DNA from: Meloidogyne chitwoodi
Lineage: Eukaryota; Nematoda; Chromadorea; Rhabditida; Meloidogynidae
Reading direction: 5' to 3'
Assembly (NCBI GenBank): GCA_015183035.1
Contig: JACZZP010000018.1
Location: 1,860,001-1,924,000 of the forward strand
Length of the DNA: 64,000 nucleotides
The position numbers and the translations under genes were made by a program. Positions 1 through 11,824 of this stretch are shown here, one piece after another (within the stretch, counting starts at the first letter, position 1; every line of letters begins with the position of its first letter). The notes beneath the pieces were generated by a model, which was not told the DNA's origin, did not search any database, and worked only from the letters and a program-made list of their open reading frames with translations.

Positions 1-49
1 TGGTAAAATGAAATTATTTTATTCAAATATTTTTAAAATAATTTTTTAT

Positions 50-195
50 TTGGGGAGGAATTTTCCGCTAAAAGAGGAATTTTTAGTGAGGAATTTTCCG
101 GTAATTCTGTTTGGGGAGGAATTTTCCGATGAGGAGGAATTTTCCGAAAATCTTCGGGGAGGAGTTTTCCGAGGAGGAATTTTCCGGTAATCTTT
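50..195. repeat. Degenerate tandem array of GAGGAATTTTCCG units
   Basis: Six copies of the 13-bp core GAGGAATTTTCCG (one with AG for AA) start at about 55, 88, 116, 134, 159 and 174, with a further decayed copy near 74. Several are preceded by extra G residues, giving GGGGAGGAATTTTCCG. Spacing varies from 15 to 33 bp, so this is a decayed minisatellite rather than a clean array. The strand is consistently G-rich. It touches the left edge of the window, so its true extent is unknown. No gene overlaps it convincingly, although the repeats keep short frames open on both strands. Confidence 0.8.
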
Positions 196-1160
196 TGGTT
201 TATTAATATCAAGAAAATCATAAAATTAAATTCCAATAAAAAAGATATAAAACAAATTTTACGCAAGTTTAGCTTTAAAAAAACCAAAAATGCAAGGAAA
301 AAAGGACAAAGAATAAAAAATATGTAAAAAAACAATTTTTTACATTTTTTACTTTTTTCCCAATTTTTAAAGAGAAAAAAATTCCCAATGGTACAATGAC
401 CACTACAAAACATATCCAAACTTTGACACCCAAAAGACCAACACTTGGATTAAAAATTGATATTTTGGACAAAATAAATTTTTACTTTTTTTACATCCAC
501 TTAATAAAACGTGAAACGGGAAACAAGGAAAAGTCCCCTAGGCAATTGTAACAAAAAAGGACAATATAGTGTTTCTTTATCTACTTGTGCATTTCCGTGT
601 TAAGCAAAAAATAGTAAAAAACACGAAACTCTATTTATGTAAAAGTATTTTTTGTGTAAAAAATGCCTTTTTTCACATTGTGTCAATGACACATTTTTGC
701 TCAATTGAATCAAGAAACTTTTGATAAAACATTTTACATCTAAAATTGACTTGAAAAATAAAATATTTTCTTGCGAATAAATGGGGTGTGTACCTAAATC
801 AAAGTTAAAGGGATGGATATTTATAAAAAGTAAACTAATAAACATGTACATATATTCTTCTATAAAGATATTCAATTGTAATTTATTTTATGAAAAAGCT
901 TAAAACATCGCCATTTGGAAAGAAAAAATAAATATAAATTAAGAGAAAAGTAATGTATTTAATTTTGGGGTGTGGAAAATTACAGCTTGGGGAAACGATT
1001 ATCCCCTCAAATTTGATCATTTTCGGAAAATCCTGATATATATTTAAATGTAAAAATAAAAGAATAGAATTAGAAATATAAAAAATGTTGTAAAAGAAAA
1101 AGAAATTTGCTTATTAAGATGACAAAAAGAAAAGACGAATCTCCTCTCTCTTTCTTTTCT
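196..1160. other. Gene-free AT-rich stretch
   Basis: No exon chain or protein family is recognisable. The one feature is a single arm of a dispersed palindromic element near 768-793, reading TTGCGAATAAATGGGGTGT, which recurs as a full palindrome at 8,331-8,413. Short open frames here are low-complexity Phe/Lys-rich translations of A/T runs. Confidence 0.6.
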
Positions 1161-1164
1161 TTGT

Positions 1165-1295
1165 CTAGACATTTCGCCGACAGAAAATGTACGACATTTC
1201 GTCCCAACGGCAAACAATCGCAGGCTCGTACAACAAATGTAGTTTTTTTTGCCGTAAAGACGAAATGTCGTTCAATTTCTGTTGACGAAATGTAG
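1165..1295. repeat. Palindromic MITE-like element with GACATTTCG arms
   Basis: Outer arms near 1,168-1,190 and 1,275-1,295 (GACATTTCGCCGACAG against the complement of CTGTTGACGAAATGT) and inner arms near 1,189-1,202 and 1,259-1,271 (TACGACATTTCGTC against GACGAAATGTCGT) form a nested imperfect inverted repeat. It is relatively GC-rich in very AT-rich surroundings, which supports an inserted element. No transposase is present. The superfamily cannot be told. Confidence 0.55.
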
Positions 1296-1689
1296 AGGAG
1301 TCCTTTTCTTCTCTCCCCTCTCTCTTTATCCTTCTCTGTACAACTGTCTCTGTCTGTTTGTTTGTGTATTTGCTTACAATGCCAACTCTCTCAAAAACTA
1401 TTTTTTCTTAAAAATTAGAGAAAAGATAAGAGAAGAAATAGTATTTTGAAGAAAAATACAAAAATTATATTGTATGCGCAAATTAATACATATTTATGAG
1501 TGGTCAAAAATGATTGATCGAAGAAAATTGATTTTTATATAATACGTCAAATAATGTATGAAATACATTCAAATAAAGACAAATTAAGGCATAATTAATT
1601 TTAATTTTTGATATAATTACATATATTTTTTAAAATTGTTGCGCTTCAGTGAAATTTACAATTTTTTATTAAGAAAAAATATAGAAAAT

Positions 1690-1888
1690 CTGGGTCCACC
1701 CCTGAATATCGAAACCCTGAATATCTAATTAGCCAATTGGTCCAATTGCCAATTCGGTCAAATCTCTTAAAACAATTTGGTCCCATTCAAACTTGGACCT
1801 ACAAGGAGTGTTTTATTACTTGACAAATTGGCAGTTTGGCAAACTGGCTAATTAGATATTCAGGGTTTCGATATTCAGGGTTGATCCC
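1690..1888. repeat. MITE-like inverted-repeat element, about 195 bp
   Basis: The left arm starting CCCTGAATATCGAAACCC and continuing through TGAATATCTAATTAGCCA is mirrored at 1,848-1,882 by TGGCTAATTAGATATTCAGG and onward to CAGGG. The arm also holds an internal direct repeat of CCTGAATATC. Between the arms are further short matches on the theme of CAATTTGG. No coding capacity. This is a non-autonomous inverted-repeat element or a fold-back unit; the terminal bases and target duplication are not clear by eye. Confidence 0.7.
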
Positions 1889-1889
1889 G

Positions 1890-4860
1890 AAAATCTAATC
1901 ATAAATAGAAGAGACCCTTTGGACAACTTTTTTACATTTCTTAATAATATACCAATTTATTTAATATACAAAAATTATACATAATACTTCGAATTACCTA
2001 CCTCATGATTGAAGGTTATATATTAGATAATGTGGGAAAGTTGCAGGTGACGGAAGAAAAAGTTATATTAAAAATTTTAAATAACGCGGGAAGGTAGAAA
2101 ATAAATGTAAGGAAATTTATTCAACGAATAAATCGACTAAAATATAGTTGATTCCCCTCTTACCAATTTTTTCCCATAGATCTAAACAATAAGTCCTATC
2201 AGATAAAAAATAAAATGGTTAAGCTTAAGGCAAAATTTATTAGAGCTTAAGGCAATTTATATGAGTAGAAAAAATTGTTTTTAGTGAATAAATGGAAAGA
2301 GGAGGAATAAAAAGTTATAAATGACCTTATATTATGATTTTTATATTATTAGTATTTTTGTTTACGGAAATTAAAGTTTTTATGTTTGTTGTGTTTTTAA
2401 TGAAAAACAACAACAAAAATATATTATTATTTCCTCTCAATTTTCTTAAAAATAAATTAGGAAAACTTTAACGTTATAAAGGCACTTAAATTTATTAAAA
2501 TTTTTGCCTATATTGCCTTCATTAATGAAGGTTTTTTTGACTAGATAGACTTGGTAGAAACACTCAAAATGTAATTTTTGTTGTTGGAAGAAGAGAAAAG
2601 GAGAGAGAGTCAGTCAGGATTGAAGGGTTATTTGGGCGCAGGATCATTAGATGTGAGCATAAAAATAATAATAAAATAATGAACTAAAGCATTGAAATTG
2701 TTTAAAATCTACTTAATTAATTATATTACATACAATCCATAAATTTCAGAATTTTTGATTATAAAATCCATTAATTTTTGAACTTTTCAATTTTCAAAAA
2801 TTTCACAATTAAAAAATGTACCTAAAAGTTCGAAATTTTTAAAAATTGCAGCAAATCATATTTAAGATATTTACTTAAAATTTCACAATTTTAGATATAC
2901 ATTACGCTCTAAAGACTCAACGAGCTTAAATACCCTGCACGCCCTAAAGACTCTGCGCCATAATGTCCTATACCCACTCATCATCATTCCTTTTATTTTC
3001 TTCCGATTTCTTTTATATATTTCCTTTTCCGATTACTTTATTGGATTTAAAAGTAGAGCAAAGTGCACAAACCCTTGGGAAGGCAAAAGACCAAAAAAGG
3101 GGGAAATATGAAGGTGGTTGTGAGGAGGCTAATTGCACTACGACTACCACCGATGGATGGCCGACTTTTGAGCTTTTTTGCATCTTTTATTTTACTTTTT
3201 GCCCTTTATTTTTGAATTTACATTAAAATGCACACAGAATAGCAATAACCTTATATAAATTTTGTGCTCTCAATGAAAAGGTAACAACTTCTTTTAAAAT
3301 ATAAATTAGTAGTAAATTAATTATTATGTTTCCACTTAATCTCACAAAAAAAAAAAAAAAATTTTCAAAAAAATAATAAAAGTTAGTTTAAATTTCTTTA
3401 ATTCTTAACAAAACACTCTTTATAAAATAATAGTTATACTTTCAAATCATAAAAATCGGAAATAAAAAAAGAAAGAAATCGGAAGAAAATAAAAGAGGAT
3501 ACATAATAAATTAATGAGCGTTATATATTATGGTCATTATGGCGCAGGGTATGTTTAGGCGCAAGCTGAAAATAAAAGAAATTAAAAAAAATTCTATTAC
3601 TCTAGAGTTTGTTAAAAAAATAATAAAAACAATTATTTTATAAATATTTTTGTTAAAAATATTTATATTTTCAGAGTTTTTGAGTATTCATAAAATAATT
3701 GAAAAAGAAAAAGCTTCAACAATATTGGTTAAATCTGGTCTTTAAAAATTAACAAATAAAAATAAATATAATTTTAAATTCTCAAATACAAAAATCAGAA
3801 GAAAAAAATTTTTTTTTAGTATACTTTATTAGTAAAAAAATATTAAGTAAATTTTCTCAAGAAAAAAAATAAAAAAGTTTGTCAAGTGGTTGGCGGCTAT
3901 ATTTTGGACTTTCTCTTTGTTAACGCGAAAAAAAATAAAAGTAGTTTAGTGGTTTTTAGTTAAAAATGCATGTAAAAATGACCAAAGAATTGTATTTGTT
4001 TTTTACGGTTTATTTACCTAACTGTTAAATAAATAAATTTAAAAAAAACAACAGTTATAAGCTGATTTTTAGTATGTAAAAATAGTAAAATGGTCACCAA
4101 AATAGTCACAAAAATAAAGTTTAAAAATTTGAAAAATTGTAAAAGTAAGGAACATATGGTTAGAAAAATTAAAAAAATTAAATAGTTTTTTGACCAAAAA
4201 CTATTTAAAAAATTTTAAATAGTTTTCAACTTTTTTTACTCCATTTTTGTCAATTCTCTACACTTAAATACGTGTGTGGTAACACTTGCCGATGGAAACA
4301 TTTGGAGCTTTAAAATGCCCAGAATATATAAAAATATTATATACATTTTTGTCACGCAAATATATTTTTAAAATGAAAAATTTTAAGTAAGGTAAAGAAA
4401 AAGAAATAGAGAAAGAAAAATGTCCTCTGGTCCCCCCTTAACATTTTACAAGCCTCTTTGGAATAAATAAATAAAAAAAAAAAAGTTGAGAGAAAAGAGA
4501 CTGACCACCACGAAAAATGTTTTGGGAAATTCCCTGGTGACTATTTTCTAGAAATGCACTGAAAAAAGAGAGAGGTTAAATGGAAGAAAAGAAAAAGAAT
4601 TTTTAAATGCCCAAGAAAAGAAAAACTTTAATATTTTTAAAAGAGAAAAAGAAGCAGCGACAAGTGACCAGTAAAAATGAAAAATAAAATAAAAATGTTT
4701 TAAATAAAATAAAATGTGACACAAAATAAATAAAATTTGAGAGAAGATTTAAAATATTTTATTATAAAAAGAAAATTAATTTATTTTTAATTAAAAAATA
4801 ATTTGACCAAAAACAGTTAAGATAATAAAAAAATATAAAGAGAAACCCTTCTAAAAAATA
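1890..4860. other. Gene-free AT-rich stretch with repeat fragments
   Basis: I see no supported gene. A reverse-oriented, diverged relative of the GGCGCAGAGTC repeat family lies at about 2,740-2,970 (ending GACTCTGCGCCATAAT), and another fragment is near 3,535-3,560 (TTATGGCGCAGGGTATG). The open frame at 2,963-3,226 has no recognisable domain and low-complexity composition. Confidence 0.5.
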
Positions 4861-4867
4861 TGGATAA

Positions 4868-5183
4868 TTACGGCGCAGAGTCTTTTAGGGCGCAAACTTT
4901 TAAAATTACGAAAAATATTTAAATCTAAAATTGTGAAATTTTCAAAAATATTTTTAAAATATGATTTTCTAAAATTCTAAAAATTTAAAAATTTTTAGAA
5001 TTTTCTTTTAAAATTTTTAAAATTCAAAAATTACTAATTATGCGCCAAAAACAAAACTCAGCGCCCAAAAATAGCCTTAAAAACATTTTTTAAAATTAAA
5101 AAAAATAAATATTTTATTTTTTTAATTTTTACATCCTAAAAACAACAGAAAAAAATGAAAGGATTCGCAAGCTAATTTTAAAG
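4868..5183. repeat. Long direct repeat, copy 1 (GGCGCAGAGTC family)
   Basis: About 316 bp starting TTACGGCGCAGAGTCTTTTA and ending GGATTCGCAAGC plus a short A/T tail. It is repeated almost base for base at 6,801-7,118, with only a few substitutions and 1-3 bp indels. Inside is an A/T palindrome around TTTAAAAATTTTTAGAATTT and a second GC-bearing block (TGCGCCAAAAAC...CAGCGCCC). No coding capacity. High identity over an AT-rich non-coding stretch implies recent duplication or transposition. Confidence 0.85.
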
Positions 5184-5507
5184 AAAATAAATACCAAGCA
5201 ACCAACTAGTAAATAAATAAAGATGAATTGGTCAGTCAGGTTTGTGAGAAAATAAAAAAAGCAATTAAGCACTTTTCTTAAGAAAAAAGTTAAAAAGAAA
5301 AGCTCTGATGGGAGAAAAAAACCCCAATTCAATAAATGAAGTCGGCAGGAAAAATAAAAAAATATTTAAAAAAATTCCAGATGAAAGAAGAAAATTAGGT
5401 AAAATTAAAAAAATATTCCAACATTTTTTCTATTAAAATTAAAAAATTTCGTTATAGCGACAAACTAAAAGAAAAAAGTTTTTACAATAAATTTTTTTTT
5501 AGTGGAC

Positions 5508-5605
5508 TTAGAGATCGGCCAAATTAAAAATTTTTTCAAAAATGAAAATTGACTTATTTTAAAAAATAAAATAATTTTAAAATTAAATTTTGATTTTTCT
5601 GATTT
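5508..5605. repeat. TAGAGATCGG element, partial copy
   Basis: TTAGAGATCGGCCAAATT and the A/T-rich tail that follows resemble the element at 9,247-9,352, which has TAGAGATCGG at one end and its complement at the other. Only one arm is clear here. It may be a decayed copy of a roughly 100-bp palindromic family. Confidence 0.45.
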
Positions 5606-6182
5606 AAGAAAAATACAAAAAAAAAAAGATAAATTAATAAAAATATTTTTAATGTAAAAATTGTTTAAAAAATAAAAGCAAAAAAATTAAAAAATTGTGT
5701 AGATATTATCTAATAAAAATATAATATTTAAATAATTAATATTAGTTTAATCTTTGTTCAATTACTAAAATAAATATAAAAATGTTTTTATTTTATTTTT
5801 TATTTTAGGCAATAAAAAATAAAGATGGGGAGTGACCTTGACAGTAAATTTATTTATTTAAAAAAATATATATTTAGATAAAGACAGATTTTAAATAAAA
5901 TAACTTTAAAAACATGAAAAAATGTTTTTATAAAAAATTTTAAATTTAAAGAAGAATGTGTCAAAAATACGCGCAATAAATTAAAATTTTTAATCACTCT
6001 TTTTATGTTTTTTTATAGATTTTTGGACCAGAATATTTCAAAAAAAAAACAACCATTTGAAAATTTAAAAAAATAAAATATAAATATTTAATGAAATAGG
6101 GGACGTTAGTACGCAGAGTCAGAAAAATAACCGAAATGCAACAATAAATAGTTTGATTCCAAAATAAATTTAAAAAAAATTA

Positions 6183-6352
6183 AAAATAAAGTGAGTTAAA
6201 AAAAGAAACATTATTATGGATAAAAAAAAGTGAATTAAATATTTTAATATTAAAAAAAAAATTTGAAAAAAAGTGACAGAAAAAATATTATTGAACAGGT
6301 TCTTTTTTTAAACTTAAATTTTCTAATTTACTGAAAAAAACTTAAAAAAAGT
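6183..6352. repeat. Interspersed direct repeat, copy 1
   Basis: A stretch starting AAATAAAGTGAGTTAAAAAA and including a GTGACAGAAAAAAT block and TTTACTGAAAAAAA is repeated with moderate divergence at about 7,945-8,115. It is non-coding and very AT-rich. Together with the 318-bp repeat it shows that the 5-8 kb part of the window has been built by repeated insertion or duplication. Confidence 0.6.
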
Positions 6353-6800
6353 AAAAAACAATGATAAATTAAAAATTTAAATTCCATAAAGTATTTTCAG
6401 ATTTAAAAAAAGGTAATTTTATGGCGAGAATTTTAAAATTTTTCAAAATTATTTTAAAAATACTTTTGATGTCCCTGAAACTGGATTTGTAGTTGAAATA
6501 ATTGAGAAGAATATCAAAAAAATTAATAATTGTTGCTGCATTGTTTTTAAATAAATTTCCAATAAATTTTACAACACAAAAAGAAGAAAAAATAATAAAA
6601 AAATAAAAAGTAGTTCATTTTTTGTTGTTTTTTTGCCATTTTTTGAAGATTTTTATTAATTTAAAAAATATCAGGTAGTAAAATATGTAGTAGAAAATAC
6701 CCCTGAAATTAGTAAAAGTTATAAAATTAATTTAAGAAAATTAAATCAAATAAAATTTTAAAAAATAATTAAAATTTTCTGATAAAAAAAGTCTAGGATG

Positions 6801-7118
6801 TTACGGCGCAGAGTCTTTTAGGGCGCAACTTTTAAAATTACGAAAAATATTTAAATCTAAAATTGTGAAATTTTCAAAAATATTTTTAAAATATGATTTT
6901 CTAAAATTCTAAAAATTTAAAAATTTTTAGAATTTTCTTTTAAAATTTTTAAAATTCAAAAATTACTAATTATGCGCCAAAAACAAAATCAGCGCCCAAA
7001 AATAGCCATAAAAAACATTTTTTAAAATAAAAAAAATAAATATTTTATTTTTTTTTAAAATTTTTACATCCTAAAAACAACAGAAAAAAATGAAAGGATT
7101 CGCAAGCTAATTTTAAAG
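6801..7118. repeat. Long direct repeat, copy 2 (GGCGCAGAGTC family)
   Basis: Near-identical copy of 4,868-5,183 in the same orientation, separated by about 1.6 kb. The sequences diverge immediately after the shared CGCAAGC-containing right end, which marks the boundary. No open frame is conserved between the copies. Confidence 0.85.
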
Positions 7119-7471
7119 ATGAGGATATAGAAAAACAATAAAAATTATTAAAATGTGTTTCAACTTTTTGGAAAATCAAAAAGCGTAAAATTTCAAGTCA
7201 ATAATTTAAAAAAATGTTCAAAAAAATCTTTAAAAATATACTTAAATTTTGAATATAAAAATTGAAAAGAAGGGTCATTTAAAAATGTTGGTCAAAAATA
7301 TTGGAGAAAAAAAGTAGTAGTCAATGGCCTATTTTTGGACAAAAAGCTAATATACAAAATTTTGGGGAAAAAGGCGACAACCGGAAAGCTTTAAAAATCC
7401 TTGTGTTGACTACAAATTGAGTTATAACATTTTCTCATTTGATGAGTAAGTAAAGAAAGAAATATATATAT

Positions 7472-7671
7472 CAGGGATGGGCAAAATCGGAAAATACGAA
7501 AGACGAAATACGAAATAAAAATGGCTCAAAAACACGAAATAATACGAAATTACGAAAGTGCCGAAATTACGAAATACGAAACTACCCCAAAAAAATTTTT
7601 TTATTTCAAAATTTTAAAAATTTCATAATTTCAAAAATTTCGTCCAAAAATACGAAAGCTGCCCATCCCTG
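7472..7671. mobile_element. hAT-like MITE with CAGGGATGGGCA termini, 200 bp
   Basis: The ends are perfect inverted repeats, CAGGGATGGGCA at 7,472 and TGCCCATCCCTG ending at 7,671. Inside are several copies of the motif ACGAAATACGAAA and an A/T-rich core. The element lies in an (AT)n tract, so the flanking ATATATAT on both sides is compatible with an 8-bp target duplication but cannot prove it. CAGGG-type termini with 8-bp duplications are typical of hAT elements; that assignment is from family knowledge. No transposase is encoded. Confidence 0.75.
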
Positions 7672-7944
7672 ATATATATATATTATTAAAAGAAAGTTAA
7701 ATTTCTAGATTATTTAAATAAATTGAAAAATAAAATAAAAAATTCAAAAAATTCCAAAAAGGATAAATTCCAAAAAGGTCATTAGAGTCTTAACACTTAA
7801 ATAAAGTAAAACTTGATTATAAAAAGATCGCAAAGGTCTCTCTATGGTAAGTCCTTCTTTTTTGTATTATTTTGATATAAAAAATAAAGTGGGCATAATT
7901 TTCGACTATAATTCTAAAATCAGGTTCGACTAAAAAAATTTAAA

Positions 7945-8115
7945 ACAAAAAATAAAGTGAGTTAAAAAAGCAACATTTTCATGGATAAAAAAAGTTACTT
8001 AAATTTTTTAATATTGAAAAAAAAAATTGAAAAAGTGACAGAAAAAATGTTATGAGAACAGACTTTTTTAAACATAAATTTTTTAATTTACTGAAAAAAA
8101 ATTAAAAATAAAGCA
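7945..8115. repeat. Interspersed direct repeat, copy 2
   Basis: Diverged copy of the sequence at 6,183-6,352, sharing AAATAAAGTGAGTTAAAAAA, an ATGGATAAAAAAA block, GTGACAGAAAAAAT and TTTACTGAAAAAAA. No coding potential. Confidence 0.6.
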
Positions 8116-8330
8116 GCGAGAAATATTATTATTTTAAAAATATATAAAAACAATAAAGTCACGCATCATTGTTTTCTCAATATCTATAAAAAAAAGTTTA
8201 TGGATCATTTAATTTTTTTTTAGACTGTACTATAAAATTGAGAAATTAAAATAAAAAATAAGATGAAAAATTAAATGTAAAAAAAAAATTTATAAATATG
8301 TAAAATAAAAAATTATTAAATTTTAAATAG

Positions 8331-8413
8331 ACACCCCATTTATTCGCAAGAAAATATTTTTTAAGTCAATTAATTTTTGATTAAAATAATTTATTGCGAA
8401 TAAATGGGGTGTC
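8331..8413. repeat. Palindromic MITE-like element, ACACCCCATTTATTCGCAA ends
   Basis: ACACCCCATTTATTCGCAA at 8,331 is the exact complement of TTGCGAATAAATGGGGTGT ending at about 8,412, leaving an A/T-rich centre of about 45 bp. One arm plus adjoining sequence recurs at about 745-793. A transcript could fold into one hairpin. It is either a very short non-autonomous element or the fused ends of a larger one. Confidence 0.7.
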
Positions 8414-9220
8414 CTAAAGCTAATAAGTTTTTTTAATTAAATAAAATATTTTCAAATTAAAAAAAATAAAACTTAATTTTTTAGAATTAAAAATAAAAAA
8501 AATTAAAAAATATTTTTATTTATTATTGACAACAACACTAAAAATTGTATAAATTGGCTAATGGAATTGTTTGGTCATTTTCTCTCTTTATTTTTCCCTA
8601 CCAACCAACCAACAAAACAATAACAACAACACTAGGATTTTTAATTAGTTTTTATTTTTATTTTGGATGTTGTCAATAAAATTTTTAAAAAATGTAGTAT
8701 TGAAATGTTTTGAATAATTACAAATTAGAAAAAAATGTAAAAAAAAAAGATGTTTTTTTAACGAAAAAGGATTTTTTTTTAAATTTATTTTAGTTAATTT
8801 TAAGAAAGGCCAGTGGAGAAAATATATAAAAAAAAATTTTTTATAATTAGCAAAAATTAGAAAAAATTATTTTGGCCTATTAAAATAAAAATTAAATATA
8901 AATAAAAATATTAATAAATAAAAAAAGAACAATAAGCAAAAAAGAGCAAGCTAAAAAAAAAGAGAAAAAACAACATCAGTTCTTCCTTGGATGAATTGTT
9001 TTTTTAGTGTTCGAGACTCTACAATAGAAAAAAAAATTTTTCGAAAAAGAGGGATGACCTTGAAATTTTTTTTTTATTTTTTACCATGGAGATAAAAATA
9101 ATAATAATTTTTGTAATTTTAGGTTATGTCATATCTCCCATTTGAGTCTCAGAAAAAAAAGAATTTTAATTAAAGTCTTTGAGAAAAAATAGTTTAAATT
9201 AGAAGAATCACCCTTTTTAC
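8414..9220. other. Gene-free AT-rich stretch
   Basis: Long A and T runs with no recognisable exon, RNA gene or palindrome. Confidence 0.55.
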
Positions 9221-9223
9221 TAA

Positions 9224-9382
9224 ATACCCTTAGATAAGGGTAAAACGTAGAGATCGGTCAAATTCAAATTTATTAAAATATTTAATAAAAAAATAATTTT
9301 CCAAAGTTAAATTTTTTGATTTTAGTTTGATTTTGGCATTTTCCCGATCTCTAATAAATACCCTTAAATAAGGGTAAAACGC
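9224..9382. repeat. TAGAGATCGG palindromic element between direct repeats
   Basis: TAGAGATCGG at about 9,249 is mirrored by CCGATCTCTA at about 9,341, enclosing roughly 100 bp of A/T-rich DNA. Both sides carry a near-identical 26-bp block, AAATACCCTTAGATAAGGG plus TAAAACG, at 9,224 and again near 9,356. The block itself contains an ACCCTTA...TAAGGGT palindrome. The duplicated block is longer than most target duplications, so insertion into an existing tandem repeat is as likely as duplication on insertion. Confidence 0.6.
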
Positions 9383-11824
9383 CCCTGAATATCACAATAA
9401 ATTAAAAAAAAATTCCAAAAAATATGCGTAAAATAAGATTAGTAAACGATATATATATTTAAAAAATTAGTGGAGTGAAATAGATGATTGTTTTTAAGTG
9501 TTCTGCTGTTTAGAGTTTTTAGCAGAAGGGGAGAAAATTGGCAGAAAAATTGTGAAAGGATACATATGAGAGGAAGAGGAAAAAATTTTAAATAATAATT
9601 TCCGTTAGCTTTCGATTTTATTTTTTTCCTTCTGGCGAGTAAAATGCTTTTCTACAAAATTTTCAGAAAAATAAAATTTTATTTTGATAAATTTGTCAAA
9701 AATTTGTAAAAAAATCTAAAGGCTATGGAAGGGTATTTTTGTCAATTTTTACTAATTTTAGTCAAATTCTCTATTTAATTTTCTTTTTATATTCTCTTCT
9801 GTGTTTTTCCCCCTCTTTACATCCTATTTATATTTTTATTTGTTCGAACACCTTTTCATTAAATAAAAAAATGCCTTCCGCCTAATTGACTATTTTTATT
9901 TTTTTTGGGGGAGAAGGGGAGTGTAGAAGGCAAAGGGTGAAGAATAAGCAAAGCAGCACATGGACCTATTATTTAAACACAAAAAATAAAAAAATCATTC
10001 CATTGTAATAAAAAAAAGAAACAAAAATAAAATAAATAAAATTGAGATTTAGAGGTACAAAAAACGGAAATTAAAAAATTAAAAAAAATTAAATTAAAAA
10101 GTAAAAAAAAGTTTAATAGAAAATATGCTAAAAATAATTAAAATAAAAAGCTTGCGCGGTGCTAGTAATGATAAAATGCACAATAGGGCAAAACAAAACT
10201 ACCAATTTTGTTGTCTCCTTTCTTTTTATTCTTTTTTGCCCATTTGTGTTTGTCATTTTATATTGATGCCGGTCAGGTTTAAAACAACTGGCCACTCATC
10301 TTTGAAACTCCCCTCCCCTTTAGACATTTTATACTTTTTCTTTTTCATGAAAAGCGGTCATAAGCAAAATTATAGAAAAGAAAAAGGAGGTAAAAAGGAA
10401 GTAAATGAAGCTTTAGGGTTCAGGCCAACGGCCGAGAACAAACTAATTACTCCACACACCCCAAAAATAAGGAAATAAAGAAAAGAGGAAAGATATTAGA
10501 CATATACTGGTTGGTGTGTGAGGAAAATTGCCAAGAAGGTCAATTGGTAAAAATTAAAATTAAAAAAAGAATAAAAATAAGAATAATAAAGAGCACAATT
10601 GGAATTTTGAAAAAAAAAATTGAAAAAAAATTTTAAAAATAAGAAAAAATTAAAAAAAAGTGTCCATAAACCTCTTAGCGTTTGAAAATGAAAACGAGAA
10701 AAAATTAAAAATAAGAAAAAAATAAAAGAAATTGACCATCATCTCCATTTCTCTCATTTAATTTTTAGCAAAACCCGAGGGCGGATTAAATAAAAAAAAC
10801 TTCATTGCTCAAAATTGTGGAAAAATTAAATGAAAAAATGAAGAAAAAGAGAATTATTATTATTTATTTAACCACTAAAATATTTTTAATGAAAAAAAAA
10901 CTAATGAAAATGAATTTAATCTTCTTAATAAAAAAACGTGGTACCTCCTAATATTGAAAGGAGAAATTGTTGGAAAAATTTTTTTAATACAATCTTTAGA
11001 AAAAAAGAAAAAGTATAATTTGAATAAAAAAGGAAGAAAAGTCTTGAAAATGAAATTAAAAAAAAAAAGAAACAAAGTTTGAGCAAAACAAAAAGGAGGC
11101 TAAAAACTAATATAAAACGAAGGAATTTTTAGCTTATTCCCCACATCATTGCCTTTTATATAAACCCTTTTTAACAAGTTGCCAACCAAAAAAAACGGAC
11201 GGTGCCGACAGCAATGTGTGCGGCGTTGTCGCAAAAAAATAAATAAAATTAGTTTATACCCCCCAGGGGAAAAGAAATGGTCAGTTTTGCGGTTGCTGTG
11301 GCTCTAATGATGGTTAGCAAAAAATACAAATTTTAATGTTGTGCATAGTAAGAAAAGTTAATGACAAGGATAGAGGATTGTCTAAAACTTTAATAATAAT
11401 AAATTGCAAATTTTTGACTAAAGACCAAGCCTAACTTTAAAAACATTTTTTGCAAATAAAAAAAAAGAACTGACTGTTTCTCCAGGCCACAGATGTGTAC
11501 ACAACAACAACAATCCATAGCAGTAGAATATCCCCTTTGTATTTCATCCGCTCAAATAAATTATGATATTATTGCCTTGTACTTTTGTCTTCAACATTTG
11601 TATTGGAGAATTCCTTTTTTTAAACATCTTTTAATTTAATTCTAAATAATAATTAAATAATAAAAATATATTAAATTCACAATACATTTCCTCACACAAA
11701 AATAAATATTTTTGTTTATATTAACATAAAAATATAAATAATTAAATTTAATAAATATAATTTTATAGTAAATGGCAAAATATAAATGAAATGAAAAAAA
11801 ATTAAAAAAAAAGATTGTGAAAAT
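9383..11824. other. Gene-free AT-rich stretch downstream of the DB-domain gene
   Basis: No supported gene. The open frame at 10,125-10,478 has unstructured composition, no homology I recognise and no plausible splice partners. The right end lies downstream of the stop codon of the DB-domain gene and probably holds its 3' UTR. Confidence 0.5.

Noticed and set aside
50..195. NF-kB/Rel-like sites (GGGGAGGAATTTTCC)
   Set aside because: The resemblance is limited to the repeat core; nothing indicates a regulatory element, and no gene is nearby.
33..419. Overlapping open frames on both strands at the left edge
   Set aside because: The translations are products of the GAGGAATTTTCCG repeats and A/T runs; no domain or splice structure supports a gene.
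2963..3226. 87-codon open frame
   Set aside because: Isolated, low-complexity, with no acceptor/donor context and no recognised family.
10125..10478. 117-codon open frame on the plus strand
   Set aside because: Composition is unstructured and there are no neighbouring exons. Chance length is plausible in long non-coding DNA.
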